Below are positions 32,958 to 40,068 of a DNA stretch of 64,000 nucleotides, in pieces. The position numbers were made by a program, and so were the translations under genes. Source of the DNA: an uncultured Aquimarina sp. (GTDB lineage Bacteria; Bacteroidota; Bacteroidia; Flavobacteriales; Flavobacteriaceae); contig CANMCO010000010.1 in NCBI GenBank assembly GCA_947496355.1, forward strand, positions 167,368 through 231,367. Direction: 5' to 3'. The number at the start of each line of letters is the position of its first letter. Position 1 is the stretch's first letter. The notes beneath the pieces were generated by a model that was given only the letters and a program-made list of their open reading frames with translations, did no database searches and was not told the origin of the DNA.

Positions 32958-34544
32958 ATGGATGTGTTTTTTGTTTACATATTTAAATCGAGCATATTAC
33001 TCTCTATATTTTATTTGGTGTACCACCTGTTACTAAGAAAAGACACTTTCTTTACTATACATCGATATTTTTTGCTACTTGGAATTATTTCTTCACTATC
33101 ACTACCATTTCTTGAATTTACGACAATCAAATTTATTGAAACTCCTGATTTTTATATTGTAAATGCTAACTCTTTAGTACAAACTACCACAATATCAGAA
33201 GAGTTACCTTGGTGGACAATCGCATTAGTTATTTATTTACTCGGTATTTTACTACTAATATTCCGTTTTGGAATTCAATTATTGTCCTTGAGAAAACTAT
33301 TTGTAAATAATCATAAAATCAAAAAAGAGGGTTATACTTTTATTGAAGTTACAGAAGATATTGCTCCGTTCTCATTTTTCAAGACTATTATATATAACCC
33401 AAGATTACACTCTATAAACGAATTAAATATAATTCTCAAGCATGAAAAAATACATGTAAAACAATATCATACTATAGATTTACTAATCATGAATCTTCTG
33501 ATGATTTTTTTATGGATCAATCCATTCGTTTGGTTTTATAAAAAAAGCTTAGAACAAAACCTTGAGTTCATTGCAGATCGAGCAGCAATTAACGACATAT
33601 CATCAAAAAAAGAATATCAATTAACACTAGTAAGAGTATTTGCAAACAACTACTCTCCTATTGTAAATAATTTTTATCAGTCATTAATCAAAAAACGAAT
33701 CGTTATGTTAAACAAACAAGCATCACAGAACAAAAATTTATGGAAAATCACTGTAATTCTTCCCTTTTTAAGTTTATTTCTATGGGGATTTAATACAAAA
33801 GAAGTAGTCAAGATTAAACAGAATATCAAAATTAATCCAACCATTTCAGAAAATGTTATTTTCCAAGAAGAAGGAAAAAATACTGCAGAATTTATAGTAA
33901 GTAAGAATTCTTCAAAAGAAGATCTTGAGAAGATAAAAAAATCCCTTAAAAATAATTACAATGTAGCTATAAAATTCAAGGGTATTGAGAGAAATAATAA
34001 TAACGAGATTACAGGTATTAAAGTAGATGTCTCATCCAAAAAAAATAAAGCAAATTATGCTTTAACAAATGAAGAGCCTATTAATTCATTTGCAATTGTA
34101 TATAATAGCGAAACTGGTAAAATTAGCATTGGTCAATCAGAAAGAAAAACCGATCATGTATGGATTGACAATGGACATAAAGATAAAGCTATCGAAATTC
34201 ACTCAGATCACGATAATGAAAAACATGAGTTTATCTTTATAGGAGGTGACAAAAAAAAGAAAGTCAAAGATGGTAAAGTAATCATTACTGAAATGCATGA
34301 AGGTCACGGAGATCACTTTGAAATACACACAGATGATAATAAAACTTTTGCCTACTTTACTGGAGATTCTGATAAAGACCCCTTGTATTTTATCGATGGT
34401 AAAAAAGCCACCAAAAAAGAAATCGAAAAATTGAAAACAGAAGAAATAGAAACCATGGAAGTATCTAAAGGTAAAGCTGCAATAAAAAAATACGGTAAGG
34501 ATGCCGAAAATGGAGTGATTGAAATCACTACTAAAAAGAAATAA
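32958..34544 (+). CDS. BlaR1-like M56 membrane metallopeptidase (sensor protease 1)
   Basis: The 528-aa protein has an N-terminal membrane part (segments about 6-25, 35-58, 86-104 and 175-191) enclosing the zinc protease motif KHEKIHVKQYH (H162-E163-x-x-H166) and the third ligand region LEQNLEFIADRAA (Glu203). After a last membrane segment (LPFLSLFLWGF, about 268-280) comes an extracytoplasmic part. It is not a penicillin-binding domain: a small domain with SKEDLEKIKKSLKNNYNVAIKFKGI, a His/Asp-rich region (GHKDKAIEIHSDHDNEKHEF), and a terminal motif KYGKDAENGVIEITTKK like a TonB-dependent-receptor plug end. It probably senses an envelope signal and cleaves the BlaI partner; the signal is unknown. 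Confidence 0.9.
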   Translation: MDVFFVYIFKSSILLSIFYLVYHLLLRKDTFFTIHRYFLLLGIISSLSLPFLEFTTIKFIETPDFYIVNANSLVQTTTISEELPWWTIALVIYLLGILLLIFRFGIQLLSLRKLFVNNHKIKKEGYTFIEVTEDIAPFSFFKTIIYNPRLHSINELNIILKHEKIHVKQYHTIDLLIMNLLMIFLWINPFVWFYKKSLEQNLEFIADRAAINDISSKKEYQLTLVRVFANNYSPIVNNFYQSLIKKRIVMLNKQASQNKNLWKITVILPFLSLFLWGFNTKEVVKIKQNIKINPTISENVIFQEEGKNTAEFIVSKNSSKEDLEKIKKSLKNNYNVAIKFKGIERNNNNEITGIKVDVSSKKNKANYALTNEEPINSFAIVYNSETGKISIGQSERKTDHVWIDNGHKDKAIEIHSDHDNEKHEFIFIGGDKKKKVKDGKVIITEMHEGHGDHFEIHTDDNKTFAYFTGDSDKDPLYFIDGKKATKKEIEKLKTEEIETMEVSKGKAAIKKYGKDAENGVIEITTKKK

Positions 34545-34569
34545 TACTGAAGTCTAAGGATAAAAACAT

Positions 34570-36180
34570 ATGGAAACCCTTTTAACCTATTTATTTAAAG
34601 CAAGTATACTACTATCAATATTCTATTTGATCTATTACTTTCTTTTAAAGAGAGATACCTTTTTTATTGTAAACCGACATTTTTTTATCCTTGGAATTTT
34701 AATTTCATTATTCTTACCTTTTTTAGAATTTACTACAATTACATATATAGAGAATGCTAATCTTTTGGTAACCGAAACCATCCCTCTTGTTCCTGCGAGG
34801 GATAATGCTGCTCTTATAAATAATGTATCTGAAAATTCAGCTTCAAAAACAAACCCATTTAATTGGTGGCAAATAGGATTTATGGCATACGGTATAGGAA
34901 TACTTGTATTCTTGATTCGTTTTGGAGTCCAACTTCTATCATTAAGAAGATTAATATACCTAAAAGAAAACCCCTCTAATGAACCATTTAATTTAATTGA
35001 GGTTGAAAAAGATATTGCTCCTTTTTCTTTTTTTAATACCATCGTATATAACCCTTCTCTGCATAGTAGTCAAGAGTTGGATATGATCCTCACTCATGAA
35101 AAAGTACATGCAAAACAATATCACACTATAGATCTCCTTATTTCTAATATAATAGTAGTTTTTCTATGGTTCAATCCTTTTGCCTGGCTATATAAAAAGA
35201 GTTTAGAACAAAATCTTGAATTTATTGCAGATCAAGAAGCTATAAATCAAATATCATCAACCAAAGAATATCAACTTGCGCTTGTAAATGTATCATCAAG
35301 TAATTACACAGCAATAACCAATAATTTTTATCAATCATTAATCAAAAAAAGAATCATTATGCTAAATAAAAAACCATCAAAAAGAAAAAATTTATTAAAA
35401 TTCGCAATCATTCTTCCACTACTATCTTTATTCTTATGGAGTTTTAATACTAAGGAAGTTATCAAATATGAAGAGGATATAAAAACAACCCAATTTGAGG
35501 TAAGAACAGTTTCACAAGATTCTACGAAACCATACCTTAGCTCTCTTTCTAAGGATATTAGTAAAAAAAGTACTAATGAAGAGCTTACAGAGTTCAAAGA
35601 ATTTATCAAAAAAGAGTTTAATGTTGATTTTGAATTTAGCAACATTAAACGCAAAACCAATCTTATCACTCATATTACTATGACGTATAAGGATGATTTT
35701 GGCAATCAAGAAACATATAGTCAAACTAATGATAATATGGGTGAGCCTATAGAACCTATTATATTTAGCATTAAAGTTGATAAAGATGGAAAGACCGAAA
35801 AGATTGGTTTTATGAAACCTAAATCAACGGCTTATTCTCCAATAATTATTGATAATGGTGAAAATGGAAGATTTCTTTCAAGCTTAGGAAAAAATCCTAT
35901 ATATTTTATTAACGGAAAACAATACACGAAATCAGAATTGATTGGAAAAACTTTCCTAACAAGCAATGGAATCCATCTTTATTTAAACGAGAATGCTGTT
36001 GCGAAATATGGTAATATTGCCAAAGGCGGAGTTGTTATTATAGAAAATGCCACTCCTTGGAAAAGTATGTCGACCAGAATTGATGACGAATACAGAAAAA
36101 AGAACAAGCAAGCATATCTTATAGCTATTACCGGCGAGAGCCATGAATTTGCTTATGTAAATTTTGAAAAAATGAGGTAA
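34570..36180 (+). CDS. BlaR1-like M56 membrane metallopeptidase (sensor protease 2)
   Basis: This 536-aa protein is a paralogue of the preceding gene (for example LRRLIYLKENPSN / LRKLFVNNHK, ISSTKEYQLALVNV / ISSKKEYQLTLVRV). Zinc motif THEKVHAKQYH (H176-E177-x-x-H180) and LEQNLEFIADQEA are intact, so it should be active. The extracytoplasmic part diverges more than the protease, with SKKSTNEELTEFKEFIKKEFNVDFEFSNI and an AVAKYGNIAKGGVVII end. It is 25 bases after the first, so one operon. Two sensors on one repressor suggests two signals or a heteromeric sensor; that is inference. Confidence 0.9.
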   Translation: METLLTYLFKASILLSIFYLIYYFLLKRDTFFIVNRHFFILGILISLFLPFLEFTTITYIENANLLVTETIPLVPARDNAALINNVSENSASKTNPFNWWQIGFMAYGIGILVFLIRFGVQLLSLRRLIYLKENPSNEPFNLIEVEKDIAPFSFFNTIVYNPSLHSSQELDMILTHEKVHAKQYHTIDLLISNIIVVFLWFNPFAWLYKKSLEQNLEFIADQEAINQISSTKEYQLALVNVSSSNYTAITNNFYQSLIKKRIIMLNKKPSKRKNLLKFAIILPLLSLFLWSFNTKEVIKYEEDIKTTQFEVRTVSQDSTKPYLSSLSKDISKKSTNEELTEFKEFIKKEFNVDFEFSNIKRKTNLITHITMTYKDDFGNQETYSQTNDNMGEPIEPIIFSIKVDKDGKTEKIGFMKPKSTAYSPIIIDNGENGRFLSSLGKNPIYFINGKQYTKSELIGKTFLTSNGIHLYLNENAVAKYGNIAKGGVVIIENATPWKSMSTRIDDEYRKKNKQAYLIAITGESHEFAYVNFEKMR

Positions 36181-36193
36181 ATATCTTTCGATC

Positions 36194-36224
36194 AAAAAAC
36201 TCGCTTTATCAAGGGAGTTTTTTT
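36194..36224 (+). terminator. Terminator of the blaI-M56 operon
   Basis: A 12-bp stem with one G-G mismatch (36194-36206 with 36211-36223) and a TATC loop is followed by T's. It ends 12 bases before the next small gene. Confidence 0.75.
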
Positions 36225-36235
36225 ATTTTTGCAGT

Positions 36236-36385
36236 ATGAAAAAATTATTGTTTTCAATTCTAGCAAAAACAAACAAATTAATCCTCCCTAGCTATACCAA
36301 AAGAAGTTTGGATCTTAGTAAAGCTTCCAAATTACAGCTTCTCATATTTGGGTGGAGATTATACGTTACCAAAAGGGCGCTGTAA
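36236..36385 (+). CDS. Small conserved protein (49 aa), sometimes labelled SsrA-binding protein in flavobacteria
   Basis: The frame encodes MKKLLFSILAKTNKLILPSY, then TKRSLDLSKASKLQLLIFGW and RLYVTKRAL. This pattern (A-K-x-N-K-L-I-L-P-S, L-D-L-x-K-A-S-K-x-Q-L, G-W-R-x-Y-V-T-x-R-A-L) matches a short protein I recall as conserved in Flavobacteriaceae. It is often annotated SsrA-binding protein without being SmpB-like in size; treat that name with doubt. A TATTTTTG -7 box lies at 36224-36231, 4 bases before the ATG, so the transcript would be nearly leaderless. Between its stop and the next gene (36386-36500) I see no other feature. Confidence 0.65.
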   Translation: MKKLLFSILAKTNKLILPSYTKRSLDLSKASKLQLLIFGWRLYVTKRAL

Positions 36386-36500
36386 TATTTTTCTCTTATT
36401 TTTAGAAAAAATAAGTTACTTTTTTGCAACACTCCTATTCGTTTTTCGTAATTAAGGATAAACCTAATATCCTTAAAGTAAGTAACCAAAAATATTTAGT

Positions 36501-37313
36501 ATGAAAAAATGGATCATTATAGGAATGAGCATACTAGGTACGCTTTCCTTAACAGCCTACACCACCAGTCCAAATAAACAATTGGTAATTGAAAACAATC
36601 AATCTGATGAGATAACTGCTATAATTAATAAAGACACATCAGAGAAAGAACTTGAAGATCTAAAGATCTTCTTTTCTGAAAATGGAATAGAATTAATTCT
36701 AAAAAAAATTGAATACAACGAACAAAATGAGCTTACTAGTTTAAGTATTGTTCTTAAAAAAGGAAATTCTAAAAGTCAATATTCATCATCATCAACTACA
36801 CCAATTTCAGAAATAAAACTTGGCTACAAAAATGGCAATCTATATATTACCAATTCTGGCATGTTTGATATTACTGCCTGGACTAATCAATCTGGTTTCA
36901 ACTATGCCAAGATTGATATGGATAGTATCATGAAGAAACATCGTTTTGCTTTTGATTTCGATGAAGATTCAGATTCAATATTCTTTAAAGGCAACTTTGA
37001 TTTCAAGAAGCTTAAAGATCAAATTATGAATTCTTTCACCTTTGAAGAGGATGAAGATGGTAATTTCATTTTAAACGGGCAGCAGGTACAACCGTTTCAT
37101 AACTTCAATAATCAAAAATTTAACTTTATAGATAATCCAGACATCGAAAAACTAATCATCATCGATGGTAAAGAATCTGATTTTGAAACATTAGATAGCC
37201 TAGCCAAATCAGATCAATTAGCCGAGGTAGATTTCCTTAAACCTAAAACAGCAATAAGTCTGTATGGAGACAAAGCAAAGGATGGAGCAATAATTGCTAC
37301 CACCAAAGAATAG
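36501..37313 (+). CDS. Secreted protein equal to the extracytoplasmic domain of the upstream M56 proteases
   Basis: The 270-aa product has an N-terminal hydrophobic segment (WIIIGMSILGTLSLTAYTTS), either a signal peptide or an anchor. Residues 40-85 (NKDTSEKELEDLKIFFSENGIELILKKIEYNEQNELTSL) match the region after the membrane part of both M56 proteins, and the C-terminus (ISLYGDKAKDGAIIATTKE) matches their AIKKYGKDAENGVIEITT end. It therefore looks like a sensor domain freed from its protease. The middle is Asp/Phe-rich. It may compete with or regulate the sensors; no function is established. It is separated from the operon by a terminator. Confidence 0.7.
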   Translation: MKKWIIIGMSILGTLSLTAYTTSPNKQLVIENNQSDEITAIINKDTSEKELEDLKIFFSENGIELILKKIEYNEQNELTSLSIVLKKGNSKSQYSSSSTTPISEIKLGYKNGNLYITNSGMFDITAWTNQSGFNYAKIDMDSIMKKHRFAFDFDEDSDSIFFKGNFDFKKLKDQIMNSFTFEEDEDGNFILNGQQVQPFHNFNNQKFNFIDNPDIEKLIIIDGKESDFETLDSLAKSDQLAEVDFLKPKTAISLYGDKAKDGAIIATTKE

Positions 37314-37336
37314 TCTATTTTACATATAATTTAGCC

Positions 37337-37364
37337 AAGCCTTCATTGAATTGAAGGCTTTTTT
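37337..37364 (+). terminator. Terminator between the sensor-domain protein and apt
   Basis: AAGCCTTCA (37337-37345) and TGAAGGCTT (37352-37360) form a perfect 9-bp stem with T's after it. Its right end overlaps the apt stop by 2 bases. Confidence 0.9.
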
Positions 37365-37875
37365 AGTAATTCAATAATGACGAAATCGGAACATTCAATT
37401 TTTCTCTTCCATTAAGAAAATCCAATTCCATAATAAAATTACACTGCACCACTACTCCTCCAAGTTCTTTTACCAAATCACACACCGCTTTTGCCGTACC
37501 ACCTGTAGCCAGAACATCATCATGAATAAGAATATGTTCGCCCGCATTTATGGCATCTGTATGTATCTCTAAAATATCTTCTCCATACTCAAGACCATAA
37601 CTCTTGGAATTTACTTCATAAGGAAGCTTTCCTTTTTTTCTAACCGGTATGAATCCAGCTCCTAGCCGTTCCGCAATCATACTACCAATAATAAAACCTC
37701 TTGATTCTATACCAATAACTTTATCAATTTTTATGTCTTTGGGAGAAAAATTAGCCAATTGATCTGCACAACCAACCAAAGCCTCATGATTTGCCAATAA
37801 TGGCGTAATATCTTTAAACAGAATTCCAGGTTTTGGAAAATCAGGTATGTCTCTAATAAAATCTTGTATGTTCAT
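37363..37875 (-). CDS. apt: Adenine phosphoribosyltransferase
   Basis: APRT salvages adenine to AMP using PRPP. The 170-aa protein has FPKPGILFKDITPLLA, VIGIESRGFIIG, PVRKKGKLPYEV (flexible active-site loop region) and the PRPP motif ILIHDDVLATGGTAKA. Length is normal. It is divergent from the SPFH gene with a 369-bp gap. Confidence 0.96.
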   Translation of the reverse strand: MNIQDFIRDIPDFPKPGILFKDITPLLANHEALVGCADQLANFSPKDIKIDKVIGIESRGFIIGSMIAERLGAGFIPVRKKGKLPYEVNSKSYGLEYGEDILEIHTDAINAGEHILIHDDVLATGGTAKAVCDLVKELGGVVVQCNFIMELDFLNGREKLNVPISSLLNY

Positions 37876-38244
37876 CGACCGAAAATAATGAAAATTAAAA
37901 AAAGAGACCCAAAAAAGATGAAAACCCCCTAGAAATTAGAAAAGCCTATCAAAAATCCTCTACAATAGTATCATTCATTAACCATAAAACATATTTAACA
38001 TTACATTCGCAAATGTATATTAAGGATACATAATTACATTTTAAAACATATTTTATCTTTTTAGTTGCATTTATATAATCTCTTTTACAGATTTCATTAT
38101 AAATATTTTGCCAATACTTTTCCTTCAGATATATTGAAAAAACAATCAATCAATTACTATTATAAAATACAGAAATCATGTAAACAAAATTACTTCTACA
38201 ACTAAGGGAAAATTATCAATTAATCATTTTTTAAACTATTTAAC
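37876..38244. other. Intergenic region, 369 bp, no gene seen
   Basis: This AT-rich gap separates apt and the SPFH gene. A 66-codon minus-strand frame (37949-38149) is open, but its composition (many Tyr, Ile, Asn, Cys) and lack of any motif suggest chance. I see no clean TTTG/TAnnTTTG pair and no strong hairpin. Confidence 0.5.
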
Positions 38245-39579
38245 ATGCTAACATTTTTAGGAATCGTAATGGTTCTTGCGGGAATCATCATTTTTATTAT
38301 CAAACCAATTTTTGTGAATTCAAAACTTCTAAAATGGTTCACACGACAGCGTAATTTTCAGATGATGGGTTTAGGATTTATACTAAGTGTAATCTCTGGA
38401 ATGTTCTTTTATGCAGAACCAGGCACTGCCTATGCCGTGCAATATCCATGGGGCAGTCAAAAAGCCGTTGTTCATCAAGGAATAAACACCAAAATGTGGG
38501 GACGTCTTATCCCAATACAATTTGAATTACCAATTAAATATGTGATTCCTGATAAAGAAGGTGAATTAGGTGAGCAAAGTAAATATGCAAATGTAGATAT
38601 AGCAAAATACTGGGCGTTTAGCGATGCGGTAAAAGCTAGGATAGCAACCTCAGTGGTAATTAGCATTAATACAGCCAATGAAGATCAATTTTTATCTGTT
38701 GCAGATCGAAATAAAACGGAAAGAAATCTAATTCGTTCACGTATTATTCCAAATATTGATCAATCTATAAAGAACACTTGTAAACTTATGGATGCACAGG
38801 ATTATATTTCGGGACAAGCTTCAGATTTTGATAGATATTTTAAGGATCAGCTTGAAAACGGGATGTATGTTCTAGAAGAGTACTTTGCAAATGAAAAGAG
38901 TGAAGTTATAGGTGATAGCACTATTGTAAGAACCGTAGTTAATAAGGAGTCTAAACAGAAACGTTATAGAATAAAGTATGTAAACGGAGAGCCAATAAGA
39001 GAACATGGCAATTCTCTAAAAGCGTATGGACTTACAGTGGTACAAGCTGTTGTAACAGAAATTGATTGGGAAGTTACTTTTGACAAGCGATTACAGTTAC
39101 AAAAAGAAGAGGTAGCCCAAACCCAATTAGAGAAACAACAAGCAGAACGCCAGTTCTATCGTGCACAGAAGGAAATTGCTAAAGGAGAAGCTGAAAAGGC
39201 AACAGAACGTGCTAGATTAGAAAAGGAGCAAATTCAAAAAACTATTGAGGCCGAAACTAAGGCCAAAGTAGCAGAGTTTAATCTTATTGAAGAGCGTAAA
39301 AATTATGAGGTAGCCCAATTTAAGGCCAAAACACAAAAGACAATGGCAGATGCACAGTCTTATGAAAATGCAAAACTAGTAAATGCTGGTCTTACTCCGC
39401 AAGAACGCGCAGAATGGGAATACAAAACCTCTGTAAACATCGCGAGAGAGCTTAAAGAGCTTAGATTGCCTGAAATCTATATACAAGATGGTGGCAAACA
39501 AAGTAACGATGGAAATTTATTACAATCTTTGATTGGCGCCGATCTTGCTAAAAAGATGATGAGTAAAAAGAGTGAGTAA
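38245..39579 (+). CDS. SPFH/Band 7 (prohibitin-like) membrane protein
   Basis: The 444-aa product has two N-terminal membrane segments (residues 2-22 and 39-57), then an SPFH domain (about 58-290) and a long Gln/Glu/Ala/Lys-rich coiled coil (275-390) beginning RLQLQKEEVAQTQLEKQQAERQFYRAQKEIA. The C-terminus has LTPQERAEWEYKTSVNIARELKELRLPEIYIQDGG. SPFH proteins form large oligomeric rings on the membrane and regulate proteases or membrane domains; the partner here is unknown, as no FtsH or NfeD gene is adjacent. It is a single-gene unit. Confidence 0.85.
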   Translation: MLTFLGIVMVLAGIIIFIIKPIFVNSKLLKWFTRQRNFQMMGLGFILSVISGMFFYAEPGTAYAVQYPWGSQKAVVHQGINTKMWGRLIPIQFELPIKYVIPDKEGELGEQSKYANVDIAKYWAFSDAVKARIATSVVISINTANEDQFLSVADRNKTERNLIRSRIIPNIDQSIKNTCKLMDAQDYISGQASDFDRYFKDQLENGMYVLEEYFANEKSEVIGDSTIVRTVVNKESKQKRYRIKYVNGEPIREHGNSLKAYGLTVVQAVVTEIDWEVTFDKRLQLQKEEVAQTQLEKQQAERQFYRAQKEIAKGEAEKATERARLEKEQIQKTIEAETKAKVAEFNLIEERKNYEVAQFKAKTQKTMADAQSYENAKLVNAGLTPQERAEWEYKTSVNIARELKELRLPEIYIQDGGKQSNDGNLLQSLIGADLAKKMMSKKSE

Positions 39580-39633
39580 AGTAATAAAACTCTGGCATAC
39601 AGTACTCTTAAAGCACATTTAGGGATATAAAAT

Positions 39634-39695
39634 AAAGCTACTACAATTATGTTTTCAGGCATTATTTTGCCCGGGCATATTGGGTAGCTTTTTTT
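39634..39695 (+). terminator. Terminator-like hairpin after the SPFH gene
   Basis: AAAGCTAC (39634-39641) pairs with GTAGCTTT (39684-39691), followed by T's. The long loop contains a small TGCCCGGGCA hairpin. Confidence 0.6.
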
Positions 39696-39730
39696 AGTAC
39701 TGAATATATATTGAAAAAGTCAACATAAAT

Positions 39731-39762
39731 TTTGCCAGCAATATAAAAAACAATTATATTTG
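39731..39762 (+). promoter_or_regulatory. Promoter of tRNA-Arg
   Basis: TTTG (39731-39734), 20 nt, TATATTTG (39755-39762); the tRNA begins 12 bases later. Confidence 0.8.
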
Positions 39763-39774
39763 CACCCGCAAAAC

Positions 39775-39848
39775 GGCCTCGTAGCATAACTGAATAGTGC
39801 ACTTGATTACGGCTCAAGAGGTTGCAGGTTTGAATCCTGCCGAGGTCA
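39775..39848 (+). tRNA. tRNA-Arg (ACG), integration site of the mobile element
   Basis: A 74-nt cloverleaf: acceptor GGCCTCG / CGAGGTC (one G-U), anticodon stem CTTGA/TCAAG with loop TTACGGC (anticodon ACG), T arm GCAGG-TTTGAAT-CCTGC. No encoded CCA. The 3' end from 39835 is the left copy of a 17-bp att core; the gene itself is intact. Confidence 0.95.
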
Positions 39849-39851
39849 CAA
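39835..39851 (+). repeat. att core, left copy (tRNA-Arg 3' end)
   Basis: TCCTGCCGAGGTCACAA, running from the T arm to 3 bases past the tRNA end. Identical to 60348-60364. Confidence 0.9.
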
Positions 39852-39852
39852 G

Positions 39853-39888
39853 AAAACCCTTTAAAATCAATATTTTAAAGGGTTTTTT
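39853..39888 (+). terminator. Terminator supplied by the element just after tRNA-Arg
   Basis: Two perfect 15-nt arms (39853-39867, 39872-39886) around CAAT, with a T-run. It lies inside the element, 2 bases from the att core, and replaces the native tRNA terminator now at 60383. Confidence 0.95.
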
Positions 39889-40016
39889 AATTTTTAGGGC
39901 TACGATTGGGGCAACATAGAAAATATATCTTACCTTTAGGATTATTTAATTTTTTCACCAACTAAATAGTCCTACAAGAATATTTCAAAAACTAATGAAA
40001 ATTATAATTTAAAATA

Positions 40017-40050
40017 TTGTGAAGATTAATCGGTTAAATCTATATTTTTG
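40017..40050 (+). promoter_or_regulatory. Candidate promoter of the cargo operon
   Basis: TTG (40017-40019), 23 nt, TATTTTTG (40043-40050), 18 bases before the ATPase ATG. The region from 39889 to here shows no other feature. Confidence 0.55.
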
Positions 40051-40068
40051 TTAAAAACCATTTCCTGA

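Noticed and set aside
37949..38149. 66-codon minus-strand frame between apt and the SPFH gene
   Set aside because: Odd composition (Tyr, Ile, Cys, Asn), no motif, no promoter; looks like chance in AT-rich DNA.
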